This document shows, piece after piece, positions 11,541 through 23,329 of a stretch of DNA of 64,000 bases (position 1 is its first letter; each line of letters starts with the position of its first letter). The position numbers were made by a program, and so were the translations under genes. A model generated the notes under the pieces. The model was not told the origin of the DNA, made no database searches, and saw nothing but the letters and a program-made list of their open reading frames with translations. This DNA comes from Platanthera guangdongensis (lineage: Eukaryota; Streptophyta; Magnoliopsida; Asparagales; Orchidaceae): NCBI GenBank assembly GCA_039583875.1, contig CM077149.1, forward strand, positions 20,969,194 through 21,033,193. The letters run 5' to 3'.

Positions 11541-13329
11541 TGTTGGATCCCTAGTTGATTTGGGATAGGTTCACTGACTTAGGATGTGACCCATCATGTA
11601 TAGTCTGGGTCAAGTTTGTGTCTTAGAGTCTAGGACAGTCCTCTATCTCAACTTCAGATGGACCAGCCTTCTTCAAGATCTTCAGGAACTCCAGATCTAT
11701 CAGATTTGCAGACTAAGTGAAATGAGTTCGACGTTCGCCGAACTCAGCTCGACGAAGGAAGTTGTGCGCTCGACGAATTATTTTCTGAGCTCGACGAACT
11801 TGGACCTCAAGTTCACAGATCCTCAGGTCGACGAATGCTCAATCTGTACTCGACGATTTTTGTGCTCAGAGAATCTGTGTCGACACTTAGGGCTTGTGTC
11901 GACACCAGGCGATTTGTGTCGACACCCAGGATTTCAGTCGACACCAGCTTGTGTCGACACCAGAGGTTTTGTGTCGACACCTAGACCAATCTGTCGACAC
12001 CAGAGGAGTTGTGTCGACACCAAGATCAATCTGTCGACACCATTTTGTGTCGACACAGTTTTTCAGCAGATGCAAAGTATTTTGTCCAAGTCCAGAACTT
12101 TTCTCAGCTCGACGAAGTTTATTCTCAGCTCGATGAATTTGGTTCTCTGCTCGACGAATAATGGTTATCTGATATTGAAGATTGTTTATTCAACGAATGA
12201 AGACTGTCAGCTCGACGAACTCAGCGCAGCTCGACGAATTCAAGACTCTGTTCGACGAATTTTGTTCTTCGATCGACGATTCCAGACTAGGTCTTCTTCC
12301 GTTCCCGTCTCATTTCATGGCGCTGATTCCTGGACAATTAATTGCAGTTCTTCATAGAATACTACCGTTAGGATGCGCAGTTAATTCTGGATTATTTCAT
12401 GCCGTTTTCCCATGGAAACAGTTGGGGAAATAATTAATTGCTGCTTCCTTTCCAGGCCGTCTGTCATTACTGCTCGACATTCAAAAATTGGAATGCTCTC
12501 CATGATAGACAGAGATATACAGAAACTATAAGAAATTGAACAAGTACACAACACCAGAACATCTAGAACAGCATAGACAGTAATTCAGACAACACAAGAA
12601 AAGGATTTCATTCTTAGCCCAGAGAGAAATTGATCTAGAAGAAGAAGAAGAACATTACATCAATATCAAGAGTCTTCTTCATCGGCTTTTGCTCAGGAGA
12701 ACTTCAAAACAATACATTCATATCAGTTGCAAGAAGTTCCTGAAGAATTTCTCTGGACCTGGAATTATAGGTCTTTGAAGACCTATCACCCTGAAGCAGT
12801 GCTCCAGTTTTTTTCCTGAACCATTCCACATCACAGGGGGAGCAAAGCTGCTAAACAACATCCACAAGTCTTCTCAGTTGACTTGAGAAAGAGAAGACCT
12901 CATCACCCTCTCACTCCACCTCTGTACAGGGTTTTAATTCCCTTCAAAATTATTCTGGTTGCAAGTCTCCCACCAAAAGACTTGAGGGTTTGGTTTTTGG
13001 GAACCTGATCAAAACCCCATTGGTGCCAGGACACCTGATCAACCCCTTCCTGCAGTGGATTCCTACCAGGGTGGTAGAAGAGTGGACTACCCAGATTTGG
13101 GGAACCACTATAAAATTCTTGTGTCGTCTGTTTGCTTTCTTTTCCTTTTTGTTTTCTGGCCTTGCTCTGTGATTGTGCTGTGATTAGTCCTTTGCTGCTT
13201 TCTGGTTTATTGTATTTGCTGCACACACACATACACACAAAAATACAACAGCAGTTGTAAAAGTTTTAAAATCACCATATACTCTATTCACCCCCCCTCT
13301 AGAGTATATCAGATCTAACTGCACTTTCA
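11541..13329 (+). repeat. 3' LTR of copy B
   Basis: TGTTGGATCC to TTTCA, 1789 bp, collinear with the 5' LTR including the palindrome array. It differs by about 2 percent by eye and by a 3-bp GAA copy-number change near 12640. Confidence 0.95.
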
Positions 13330-13334
13330 AGCTT
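13330..13334. repeat. Right target-site duplication of copy B (AGCTT)
   Basis: Identical to 1002-1006. After it the reading frame of copy A's third ORF resumes in phase. Confidence 0.95.
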
Positions 13335-13774
13335 TAATGAAAGAACAAGAAGCTATATTATCTAAGAAGAGGTTCAGAGAGCAAGCTGAACAAAGACCAG
13401 ATTTTGAGCAGTGGAGCCCCACTTCAAGAAACATTATTTTGACTGCATGGAAGGCTGCCAAAGATAATGTTCAAGATAGAAATAAGTGGTTTTCTGAATT
13501 GGAATGGAGAAAGCATGAGACAAGGCAAGAAGCCATAGTGCAATACAGGAGAAAGGCAAAGATGGGAAAGCTACCTCCTACTGCCCAGGATCCTAGCAAG
13601 TACTTTCCCAAGCCTTATCACTACTTTGAGAGGCAAAAGATTAAAGCTGAAGAGCAAAAGAAAAAGGATCTGAAAGGCAAGAAGCCTGCTGATACTAAAG
13701 TTGCTGAAGCCCCTGTACAAGCCAAAGTACAATCTGGAAAAGGAATAGTGATCAAGGAGGCTGAACAAAAATAG
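13335..13774 (+). pseudogene. Copy A third ORF, right part
   Basis: Continues the ORF of 1-1006 after the copy B insertion. The codon split at 1006 is completed by 13335-13336, so the frame is preserved and the TAG at 13772-13774 ends it. The segment is basic and charged, with a conserved FEQWSPTSRxIILTAWKA block and a KYFPKPYHYFERQKIK block, both found again in copy G at 45825-46070. It ends in a lysine-rich tail. Function unknown. Confidence 0.8.
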
Positions 13775-14064
13775 AATAGAATTTTCTTCAGTTTACAATT
13801 GTAATCTTTTGATTTTAAACACCTTATAAACTTTTGAAAAATGAATATGACAAAGCTGTTAGAACAATGTGTTGTGTGATAAATTTGCTGTATGATAAAT
13901 TTATTTCATAATTGTTCTGAGATAATGTCTATGTATACATGTTTGATTGATACATGTTTATGTTTGCCCTGATATATAATCCTGCTTTACATCATGCTAT
14001 GATTTTATTTTGTATGGTGTATATCATTGACTAAGGGTTATGACTTCTCCAAATAGGGGGAGAT
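13775..14064 (+). promoter_or_regulatory. Copy A 3' noncoding and polypurine tract
   Basis: AT-rich sequence with no ORF, ending in AAATAGGGGGAGAT at 14051-14064, the polypurine tract, directly before the LTR. Confidence 0.85.
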
Positions 14065-14210
14065 TGTTGGGTACATTGGTTTAAATGTACCTGATTTGAA
14101 GAATCCTCACCCTACTCAATGATATACATCAAAATGTATTTGATGTATTTTGAGTTGCCTTGTGCAGGTTAAGTATTTTGCAGGAAAGATGAAAAAGTTT
14201 CTAAGTACAT

Positions 14211-15199
14211 GTGTCGACACCCAGAGAGAAAGTGTCGACACTTAAGAAGACTTGTGTCGACACCCAGGCAAGCAGTGTCGAAACTTGGAGTATTTGTGTC
14301 GACACCAAGGATGCAGAGTCGACACCAGACAGAAAGTGTCGACACAAGGAGCTGTGTCGACACTCAATGAAGAAAAGTCCAGTGAAGCAGTGTCGACACT
14401 TAGCAGTTGTGTCGACACCCAGTGAAACTGTGTCTACATCAGAAAGTGTCGACACTTGGAGGCTGTGTGACACTCAGCAAAAGTCAGCAGAGTCTAAGTA
14501 TAAGTGTCGACAGAAGAAAGAATGTGTCGACACTCAGCAGAAGACTCAACACTTGAAGAAAGTGTCGACACAAGAAAGAATGTGTCGACACTCAGCTGAA
14601 GACTCAACACTTGAAGAAAGTGTCGACACAAGAAAGAATGTGTCGACACTCAGCAGAAGACTCAACACTTGAATAAAGTGTCGACACAAGGAGCTGTGTC
14701 GACACTTAGCAAAGTTCAACAATATTCTAAGTACAAGTGTCGACACAAAGGAGAAGTGTCGACACTCAGCCAAAAGTGTCAACAGAAGAAGAATGTGCCG
14801 ACACAAGGAGCAGTGTCGACACTCAACAAGTATCAACACAGAAGGCATGTGTCGACACCAAGAAGATGTGTCGACACTGAACAAGTTCAACACATGAAGA
14901 TGTGTCGATACTTACAAGAATTCAACGAAGTGCTGAAGAACAAAGTGTTGTGTCGACACTCAATATCAGTGTCGACACATGAAGAAGAAGCTGTGTCGAG
15001 AAGTGCATTCTACAACACAAGGAGTTGTGTCGACACACAATATCAGTATCGACACATGATGAAGAAGCTGTGTCGAGAAGTCAATTCTACAACACAAGGA
15101 GTTGTGTCGACACCTTGTAGGCTAGTGTCGACACTTAGTCAACTTGTGTCGACACTTAGTCTATAAGTGTCGACACTTAAAGACAGACAGTCTCGACAC
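14211..15199. repeat. One-kilobase array of GTGTCGACAC palindromes
   Basis: About 30 copies of the self-complementary 10-mer GTGTCGACAC plus variants, typically 20-30 bp apart with A/G-rich spacers. Some longer units repeat almost exactly (14555-14680). It lies directly upstream of the TATA box. It is not a CRISPR array: the repeats are too short and the spacers are alike. Confidence 0.9.
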
Positions 15200-15333
15200 T
15201 TTCAGACAGTTACAGATTTTTCAAGAACTGACTGGATGACTTGACAGCTGCCATTCCAGCCGGTCTACTACACCTGTCAGAGTTGTCAGAAATCAGTTAT
15301 GAACCGGATCAGCCGGTTACCATGAAGAAGGCC

Positions 15334-15341
15334 TATAAATA
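15334..15341 (+). promoter_or_regulatory. TATA box of copy A LTR
   Basis: GCCTATAAATAGGC, a strong plant TATA box about 135 bp downstream of the palindrome array. Transcription would start near 15365-15375. Confidence 0.75.
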
Positions 15342-15734
15342 GGCTTATACTGTCTACAGAAACAGACGATCAACACATCAACTAATACAAAGAAGATCTA
15401 GCTATTCATTGAAGAATCTAGTGAAGTTCTAAGAAGTTGGAGAGAGAGAGCTCCATCCAAGAAGACAGCCGTTGGAACCAGGCTGAGAAGAAGGGTTCAG
15501 ATTTTGTTCTGAATCTTAAGTAGCAGAGATCAAGGATCAACTGCAGAGGAGATCAATCTTATTATGTTTTACATTCAAGAAGCTTTGAAGAAAGCCAATT
15601 CAGTTTGATCTCAACTGAGTTCTTCCAAGAACTCATCAAGAAACTCACAACACTTCTCTCTTTTCTCTGAGTTGTAGAGTTTACATTTTTGTATTCATAT
15701 TATCTTGTAGGATCCTTAGAGATCTGAGTTTGTA

Positions 15735-15965
15735 AGCCTGTAATTATAAAGGCTGAGTGTAGGGCCTGAGTGCCTGAGTGTAGGAGATTTGAATCTCTGA
15801 GTGTAGGCCTGTTGTGGCTGAGTGTAGGCCTTGGTGGCTGAGTGTAGGCTTTGTGAAGAAGATGAGTGTAGGCTTTGTGAAGAAGCTGAGTTGTAGGGCC
15901 TTAGGCCTGAGCTGTAGGAACCTGATTGAGGTTCTGAGTGTAAGATCTGAGGATCTGAGATAGTG
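15735..15965. repeat. GCTGAGTGTAGG-type repeats in the LTR A transcript region
   Basis: Several copies of GGCTGAGTGTAGG and relatives. A similar module (TTATAAAGGCTGAGGTAGG) recurs in the LTRs of E (38100-38260) and G (40365-40460). Confidence 0.7.
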
Positions 15966-16452
15966 GAGGAGTTTGGCCGAATCTAGTACACTGCTAGATA
16001 GGCGAAGGGGGAAAGTGGATGTACCCAAATCTTGGGGAACCACTATAAATTTGTGTGTTCACTCTGTGCTGGATTGATTGCTGTGATTGCTGGTTAATAG
16101 CTGTGTTATAATTCTGTGATAAACTCTTAATTCTGCCTAAAAAGTTCAAAAGATTTAAGTCACCTATTCACCCCCCTCTAGGTGAGTAGGTATAATATCT
16201 TTCAGTTGCACAAGCTAACACCTGAACCCAAAGATTCCTAGTTAGATCTGTTTTCTTTTGAGTTTAGTATTAGATTTTGTTTTCACAAATCATGGCCCAA
16301 AACAAAGATTATGCTAGCACCAGACCTCCAGTGTGCAATCTATCCAAGTTTGCACTTTGGAAAGCAAGGATCATATTATACATGAATTCTATTGACGAGG
16401 ATATTTTTAACTCTGTTTTGACAGTTTGTCCAAGACCTCCAGAGAACTCAAG

Positions 16453-16530
16453 TACAAATGCTGTTCCACCTCCATCAGGAACAGATGCTGATACAAATGC
16501 TGTTCCACCTCCATCAGGAACAGATGCTGA
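16453..16530. repeat. 39-bp tandem duplication in copy C gag
   Basis: Two adjacent exact copies, 16453-16491 and 16492-16530, adding 13 codons in frame (NAVPPPSGTDADT twice). It sits where B and F have extra capsid sequence. Confidence 0.9.
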
Positions 16531-17860
16531 AATCTGGGATAAACTCTCTGAAATAGTCTCAGGCTCAGCTGATGAGAGAAAGGACAGGAGATCCCACCTC
16601 ATATCTCAATATGAGAATTTCAAGAAGGGAGAAGCTGAGTCAGTTGGAGACATGTACAACAGGCTCAGTCTAATAGTCAGTGAACTCAGGACCTTGGATA
16701 AAGAGATCTCACTAACTGAACTCAATGACAAAATTCTAATGTACTTCCCTAGCACTTGGGATTCAAGAATCTGGCCAATCAAGGATGCCAGATGTTTGAA
16801 TGAGATCACCACTGAAGCTCTATTGGGTAAGCTCAAATCTTATGAGCTACTCATCAAGAATAGAGAAGAAGAACAGAAGGCTGCCTCACCAGCTACAAGA
16901 AAAGAGAAAACAATAGCCTTCAAGACAACTGAAGATCTGCCTGAAGACAAAGTCACAGGCAATGATGAACTGCTCAGTCTGTTGGCCAAAAGATTTTACA
17001 AGATGGCCAGAAAGGACTTCAGAAGGAGATCATACAAGGAGCATGATAAGCCAAGGTATGATAAGTCAATTAATAATAAGGAAATTGTCTGCTTTGGTTG
17101 CAGGAAACCAGGGCATATTGTTCCTGACTGTCCAGAAAACAAAAACAAGGACAGAAGGGACAAGAAAGAAAGAATAAAGGAGAAAGACTCTAAGAGGAAT
17201 GGCAATGGCACACCCTCCTCAAGCAAAAACAAACACACAAGAAAGGGGTTTGTTGCTGAATCCTGTAGTGAGACTGAAGAGCAGTCAGAAGCCTCTTCCA
17301 GCTCCAGTGATGATGAAGATGATGTAGAAGAGAAAGAGTTCTGCATGATGACAATCAATGCCTCACAACATAACTCAGATGAAGAAAAGTCAGAGTCAGA
17401 TTCATAGACTCAACCTGAAGAAGATCAGGTAATTAGTTCATTTGATTTTAATTCAGAGGACTTTAAATCTGAATTTAAAGCATTATGCTTAGACCTCCTA
17501 AAATCTGAGAAAGAAATTATCTCTCTCAGAAATCATTTATCTGAACATAATACCTTAAAGTTAGAAAACCTCAAACTCTCTCAGGAGTTGGAGTGCTGTA
17601 GGGAGCAGATAGCTTCACTGAAAGGTGAGCTATCTGAGGCCAAGAAGCTTGAAGAATCCCTTAATGGGAGAAACATCAAGCTGATGGACATCACAAGCAC
17701 AGTGAACTCCAGATTTAATAGTACACTGGGCTTGGGTGCTTCATCCAGCCAAACTATAGTTCTAACAACTCCAATCAAATTCATTTCTGATAAAGGAAAA
17801 GGAGTTGTAGAGGTAGCTAAGAAAAATTCTGATCTGCCCAAGAAAACTAAGTCCCAGCAG

Positions 17861-18035
17861 AAATCGTCGAACGAAGATCGACGATCGCCGAACGCAGATC
17901 GACGATCTCAGGCAAAATCGTCGAACTCAGGTCGACGATCTCAAGTTCCTGAACTCTGCCATAGTTGACCGTCGAACGGAGCTCGACGATCTGACCAAAG
18001 ATCGTCGAACGCAGCTCCACGATCGTCGAACAGAG
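17861..18035. repeat. Hairpin repeats inside gag coding sequence (copy C)
   Basis: Units of ATCGTCGA, 7-nt loop, TCGACGAT, for example with loops ACGAAGA and ACTCAGG, several imperfect. Same position and same encoded SSNxxRR motif as in copy B, but here the outer base pair is A-T rather than T-A. Confidence 0.85.
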
Positions 18036-18220
18036 GTCAGAGCTCTGGAAATTCTTTCAAGGGCAAATCAAAATCCAATCCTAAGGGTCCTTCATCCCAA
18101 ATCTTTAATCCTTATACTGAATGGATTATACCTCCAAGGATATATCATCCTGAAGGTTATAAGAGTCAACCTGGGATGTCTTTTATTTCAGAGTTTAAAG
18201 GTTATCAACCTAGGCCCAAG

Positions 18221-18260
18221 GTAAACTGGGTCAGAAACAAATGAATTATCTTATGTGCAG
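18221..18260 (+). other. Candidate mini-intron at the gag-pol junction (copy C)
   Basis: CCCAAG is followed by GTAAAC (donor-like), and TTATGTGCAG by GTG (acceptor-like), 40 nt apart. The upstream codon boundary is 18220 in the gag frame and the downstream one is 18261 in the pol frame, so removal would fuse gag to pol in phase and skip the gag TGA. This is shorter than usual plant introns, and a longer intron using only the acceptor is possible. Confidence 0.4.
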
Positions 18261-21200
18261 GTGAAGACCTATCGAACATCTTACCAGCAATGGTACTTGG
18301 ATAGTGGGTGCTCTAAGTATATAACAGGGAACAAGGACAACCTCACATCCTTTAGAGCCAAGCTTGGACCCAAAGTTAACTTTGGTGATTCAAACTTTGG
18401 ACAAACTAAAGGATATGGTGCAGTCCAGATTGGATCAGTAACATTCAAGAAGGTAGCTTATGTGGAAGGACTGAAGCACAACTTAATAAGCATCAGTCAG
18501 CTATGTGATGAAGGCTACCAGGTGACCTTCAGCAAAGCATTATGCAAAATCAAGTCAGAGGACAACACAACTGTGTTGACAAGTAAAAGGAAAGGTAACA
18601 TCTATCTAGTAGATTTTCTTTCAACAGATGTAGATATTTTCCTGTTCAATTCTGTTTGTAGACCAAATATTTTATGGCATAAGAGACTAGGACACCTAAA
18701 CCTTAGAACTATTGCTAGGCTATCCAAGGACAACCTTGTTAGAGGACTACCTTCTGGCCCCTACAACAAGGAAGGACTCTACAGGGCTTTTCAATTAGGC
18801 AAGCAAACTAAAAATAGTTTTAAGTCACTTAATAAGAGTGATTCACCTAGGATATTGTATCTGTTACACATGGATCTTTTTGGACCCATCACAGTACAAA
18901 GCCTAGGAGGGAAATCTTACACTTTGGTAGTTGTAGATGACTTCTCTAGATTCACTTGGGTGTTCTTTCTAAGGAAGAAGTCTGATAACTTTAAGTGTCT
19001 GACAGAGTTTCTCAAATGTATACAGATTGAGTTCAATACTCACATTGCCCTGATCGGAAGTGATCATGGGATAGAGTTTGATTCTCTTCTTATGCAAGAG
19101 TTCTGTCAGAGAGAAGGGATCAGACATACTTTCTCAGCTCCTAGAACTCCTCAACAAAATGGGGTAGCTGAAAGGAAAAATAGAACCCTTATTGAATCTG
19201 CCACTACATTGTTGTCAGATGCTCACCTTTCTCTATCCTTTTGGGCAGAGGCAGTGAACACCACCAACTATGTGCTGAATAGAAGTTTGATACATAAACT
19301 AAAGGGAAAGACTCCCTATGAATTACTCAAACGGAAGAAACCTAAAGTTGGTTATTTTAGAGTTTTTGGTTGTGTTTGCTACATACATAATAATGACATG
19401 AAATATTTAGCAAAATTTCAAGCTAAAGCTGATGAAGGAGTGTTTCTGGGATACTCCATGATCAGCAAGGCTTATAGGGTTTATAATAAATCATCTCTAA
19501 AAATTGAGGAATCTGTTCATATATCATTTGATGAATCTAACATGTCTTTCAAGGAGAAGATCTCTTCTACCATAGAACCTTTACATGAACATTCTATTGT
19601 TGAAGACTTGAACACGTTACAGGTCACTCAAAAGGATGAAAGCAGTGAAGATGAAGAAAGTATTCAACATATTGAAGAACAACCTGAAGAGCCAGTTGTT
19701 GTACCACAAGAGGAAACAACAACACAGGTTGGTGAACAATCAACACCCCCTGTTGATTTAGTAACATCAAGAGACCATCCAATTTCCCAAATAATTGGAG
19801 ACATCTCAGCTGGTGTGCAAACCAAAAATCAGGTCAACCAAAACCTGTTGCACACCTGCTTCCTATCTCAAATTGAACCTCAGTCCATTCAAGATGCAGA
19901 GCAAGATCCACACTGGATCATTGCAATGCAAGAAGAGTTGCATCAATTTGAAAGGAACAAAGTGTGAGAACTAGTGCCAAAGCCTAAGGATCACTCCATT
20001 GTTGGAACAAAGTGGGTGTTCAGAAACAAACTGGACGATCAAGGAGTAATTGTAAGGAACAAGGCAAGGCTAGTTGCTCAGGGATATTCTCAAGAAGAAG
20101 GAATAGACTATGACCAGACTTTTGCACAAGTTGCAAGATTGGAAGCCATCAGAATATTTTTAGCTTATGCAGCACATAAAGGCTTCAAGGTATATCAGAT
20201 GGATGTCAAAAGTGCATTTCTAAATGGAGACATCAAAGAAGAAGTATATGTCAGACAACCTCCAGGTTTTATCTCTCCAACTTATCCTGATTATGTTTTT
20301 AGATTGAACAAAGCATTATATGGTCTCAAGCAAGCTCCAAGAGCATGGCATGAGACCCTAGCATGCTTCCTTTTGGAAAATGGATTTATAAGGGGTAGGG
20401 TAGACCAAACTCTTTTCATTAGAACCCATAAGTCCCATACCATACTAGTACAGAATTATGTAGATGATATTATTTTTGGTTCTACTGACTTAAAATTGTG
20501 CAGAAGGTTTTCCAACCTAATGCATTCTAAATTTGAAATGAGTAGCATGGGTGAGCTATCCTTCTTCCTAGGATTGCAAGTCAAACAGTATGCTGAAGGC
20601 ATCTTTATTTCTCAAACCAAGTATGCAAATGAATTGGTTAAGAAATTTGGCATGTCTGAAGCATCTTGTATGAAAATACCTATGCCTACTAATGCTGTAT
20701 TGGATGCTGATGAACATGGGAAACCTGTTGATCAGACAACATATAGAGCAATGATTGGCTCTCTACTGTACCTTACAGCCAGTAGACTAGATAAAATGTT
20801 TGCTACATGTATATGCGCTAGGTTCCAAGTAAGCCCTAGAGAGTCACACCTAACATTACTAAAGAGGATTCTCAAGTATGTTAAAAGTTGTCTAAATCTT
20901 AGTCTCTGGTATCCAAAAGATTCAGCATTTGATTTAACTGGATTTTTTGATGCTGACTATGCTGGATGCAGAATTGACAGGAAAAGCACCAGTGGAACTT
21001 GTCAGTTCCTTGGTGACAGACTTGTCTCTTGGTTTTGTAAGAAACAAACTTTTGTGTAAACTTCAACTGCTGAAGCTGAATATATGGCTGCAGGCAGTTG
21101 TTGTTCACAAATCTTGTGGATTCAAAACCAACTCCTAGACTATGGCTACAACTTAGAGAAGTCTAAAATCTTTTGTGATAACACCAGTGCTATTTCTATA

Positions 21201-21410
21201 GCTCAAAATCCAGTCCTCCATATTAGGACAAAACACATAGAGATTAGGCATCACTTCTTAAGGGATAATGTTGAAAAGAATAAAATTGAACTGCAATATA
21301 TCCCAACTGATTTACAAAGGGGAGATATTTTCACCAAGCCCTTGGATGAAAAGAAACACACCTTCTTCCTAAATCAGTTAGGAATGTTAGATGGAGCAAG
21401 TCTTAAATAA
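18261..21410 (+). pseudogene. pol: Copy C pol (PR-IN-RT-RH), two in-frame stops
   Basis: One frame of 1049 codons. It is counted from 18261 because no convincing ATG is near. Protease WYLDSGCSK has its Asp at codon 14. The integrase catalytic triad is Asp205 (HMDLFGP), Asp268 (SDHGIEF) and Glu304 (VAERKN), an exact D-35-E. The RT palm is YVDDIIFGS at codon 733, preceded by N where relatives have I. RNase H has DADYAGC, STAEAEYMAAGS and FCDNTSA. Stops: TGA at 19965 (TGG to TGA, codon 569) and TAA at 21057 (codon 933). Apart from these the frame is intact, making it the best-preserved Sirevirus-like pol here. Confidence 0.9.
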
Positions 21411-21907
21411 TATCCAAGATTTTACAAGTTTAAAAATTGACCAACACTAGGCAACCATCTTGATTTTTCTTAGTGTCTAGAGGATTTCTGGTCTCTGAAC
21501 TACGCTCGACGATTTTCCCCCAGATTGTCGAATGGAGATCGACGATTTCTGAAATCGTCGACCTGAGTTCAGCGTTTCTCAGATAGTATGTAGTATCTCT
21601 TCCGGTCAGCGATCGTCGAACGGCGCTCGTCGATTTTGTTCTCTGAACTATCGTCGAACGGAGCTCGACGCTCTCTAATATCGTCGAACGGAGATCGACG
21701 ATATTGAAGACTCTTCAAATTTCTTTAGAAGCCCCGATCGTCGAACTGAGTTCAACGATCTTTCCATTTCTGCGTCGAACCCTAATATAAAATTCATTTT
21801 TCGCCGTCGTTCTCCTTTTGCGCTTTCGATTTCTCTGCAAACACTTTCTTTCCCTCCAAACATTTCTGCACTTGGTCGTTTTGTTTGTTGATTCTTTGCT
21901 GGTAACT
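21411..21907 (+). promoter_or_regulatory. Copy C pol-ORF3 spacer with hairpins and TATA box
   Basis: Contains TCGTCGA-N7-TCGACGA hairpins between 21500 and 21760. The best (21677-21705) has perfect 11-bp arms AATATCGTCGA / TCGACGATATT. TATAAAAT lies at 21786-21793, 122 bp before the ORF3 ATG. A pyrimidine-rich TTCTTTGCTG/G at about 21891-21901 is the counterpart of the acceptor-like site in copy B. An internal promoter or a splice site for ORF3 is inferred. Confidence 0.5.
21786..21793 (+). promoter_or_regulatory. TATA-like box before ORF3 of copy C
   Basis: TATAAAAT, 122 bp upstream of ATG 21908. The spacing is almost the same as in copy G (TATAAATA at 43422, ATG 43546). Confidence 0.45.
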
Positions 21908-23139
21908 ATGGCCGTTTCTGTTGCTGTTCTCGCCGCCATGAAATTTGATGCCGGCTTTGACATTGACATGGAATCCTTCAGCATGACAGATCAGGTTTTC
22001 CAGGACATCTTAGAGTTGTTCAAAGAGCAGAAGCTTGCTACAATCATGACAACCAGGATTAAACTTGTTGCTGATGAAATTAAAGAATGGGTTTACACTG
22101 CCCACAATCAGGATCAAAACACCATTGTTGGATCAATCTCTGGCACACAGGTACCCTTGACCCCAGCAATCCTGACAGAGGTTTTTGAGTTAAGTACTGG
22201 TGGAGATTCTGCTGATTTATCTGGAGAATAATATGCTGACTTGCTTGCAAGAATGGGTCATTCTGAGGCTAACCCTAGCAAGCTGTTGAAAAAGAATCTG
22301 TCTGTGGAATATAGATTCCTGGCTGATGTAGTTGGAAAGCTCCTATTGGCTAAGCACTCTGCCCATGATACTATTTCCAGGTATCAGCTCTGCTTAATGG
22401 GAGCCATAGTGGACAGGAAGAACTTAAACAGGGGAGAGGTCTTCTTTGACCTAATTAAGAAGAAAATTAACAAGAGTTTTGTAAATTTTGGAAGGATCTT
22501 AGGCATTTTTCTGCAGAATAGATGCCCTGCATTGCTAGTATCCTCTGGGATATACATAAATGCTTCCAAGAGAATGTCCTGTGCCCTGTTTGGCAAATGG
22601 GACAGGCAGATCATCAAGCCCAGCAGGCCCTCTTCCAGCACACCTTCAGGCACCAGGACTGCTATAGTCACTTCCCCTCAGGTCTCTGCCCCTGCAGATG
22701 ACCTGCCTGCTGTTGCTTCTCCTCCTCCTCCTCCTCCAATTCCATCTCTTCAAATTCCATCCACCATTCAAACTCCATCCACCATCATCATCTCCAGCCC
22801 CTCTCCAACATCTATACCATCTCTAATCCCTACTCTACCAACAACAGAAGAACAATTCCATCCATTATACTCCTACCCTCAACCAGATATTGCCACTTCA
22901 TCACCCTCCATTCCCTCATTCAATCTCATTGATGATTCCTTCATGGATGACTCACCATCCTCACCTCCTGAGCTACCCTCATCTTCAACCTCTTATCAAG
23001 ACCTTCTGCAAGAAATCATTGATCAACCTACCTTCACACCATCTATTTCCATCCCACTGTCCTCCATCACCACTTTACCCACACCTCAACCATCCCTTCC
23101 CCAATACTCTAGCTCTCCACTACCATCATCAACAGCTAC
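21908..23139 (+). pseudogene. Copy C third ORF, left part
   Basis: ATG 21908 (MAVSVAVLAAMKFDAGF) follows the spacer. TAA at 22229-22231 replaces a Glu codon (EEYAD in copy B) and the frame continues to the insertion of copy D at 23140. The N-terminal conserved block matches copy B and F ORF3: EIKEWVYT, PLTPAILTE, LLKKNLSVEYRFLAD, AKHSAHD, GRILGIFLQ and CALFGKWD. A P/S/T-rich linker follows. The TSD copy GCTAC (23135-23139) ends this part. Function unknown; no membrane or secretion signal seen. Confidence 0.8.
23135..23139. repeat. Left target-site duplication of copy D (GCTAC)
   Basis: GCTAC precedes TGTTGGAG of the LTR and is repeated at 31506-31510. Confidence 0.95.
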
Positions 23140-23329
23140 TGTTGGAGTTACCATGGTGATCTAGAAGTGGTCAAACATATAATCTCACTGCCAACGCGAT
23201 ATGAGCCTGCAGGGTCGCACATAAGAGATGTGGAGAAGTTGGATGATTGACTGTGTTGGTAAAGGTTACCAATCACCGACCCGAATGGGGTTTTTGGGCA
23301 AAGTGTTGCCTTGAAGTCTTGGTAAGGAT

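Larger units (their letters stand above)
1007..13329 (+). mobile_element. Copy B: complete Sirevirus-like Ty1/copia retrotransposon
   Basis: Full-length element of about 12.3 kb: 5' LTR 1007-2793, initiator-Met primer site, gag, pol in copia order (PR-IN-RT-RH), spacer, third ORF, polypurine tract, 3' LTR 11541-13329, and a 5-bp TSD. By eye the two LTRs differ by about 38 substitutions and two small indels over 1.79 kb, roughly 2 percent, so the insertion is fairly recent. All three coding regions are broken, so this copy could move only with proteins supplied by others. Confidence 0.95.
14065..16204 (+). repeat. 3' LTR of copy A
   Basis: Starts TGTTGGGTAC and ends ATCTTTCA, about 2.14 kb. 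Order inside: a 1-kb GTGTCGACAC array, a TATA box at 15334, repeated GCTGAGTGTAGG words (15750-15960), and the C-rich CACCCCCCTCTAG block near the end. The next bases (GTTGC) are the leader of copy C. The matching left flank of A is outside the window, so its TSD cannot be checked. Confidence 0.9.
16292..18244 (+). pseudogene. gag: Copy C gag, disrupted
   Basis: ATG 16292 (MAQNKDYAS) opens a frame that runs to TGA at 18242-18244, with in-frame stops at 17405 (codon 372) and 17966 (codon 559). The capsid resembles B and F but lacks about 40 residues around the AKAMNILAQ region. In their place is a 39-bp tandem duplication (16453-16530). The CCHC knuckle CFGCRKPGHIVPDC begins at codon 267. The C-terminal part again encodes SSNxxRR-type repeats from hairpins at about 17860-18035, then the conserved WIIPPRIYHP. 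Particle protein; this copy is defective. Confidence 0.85.

Noticed and set aside
14211..15199. CRISPR-like array of regular short repeats
   Set aside because: Repeats are a 10-bp palindrome with short similar spacers inside a plant LTR. There are no cas genes and no unique spacers.
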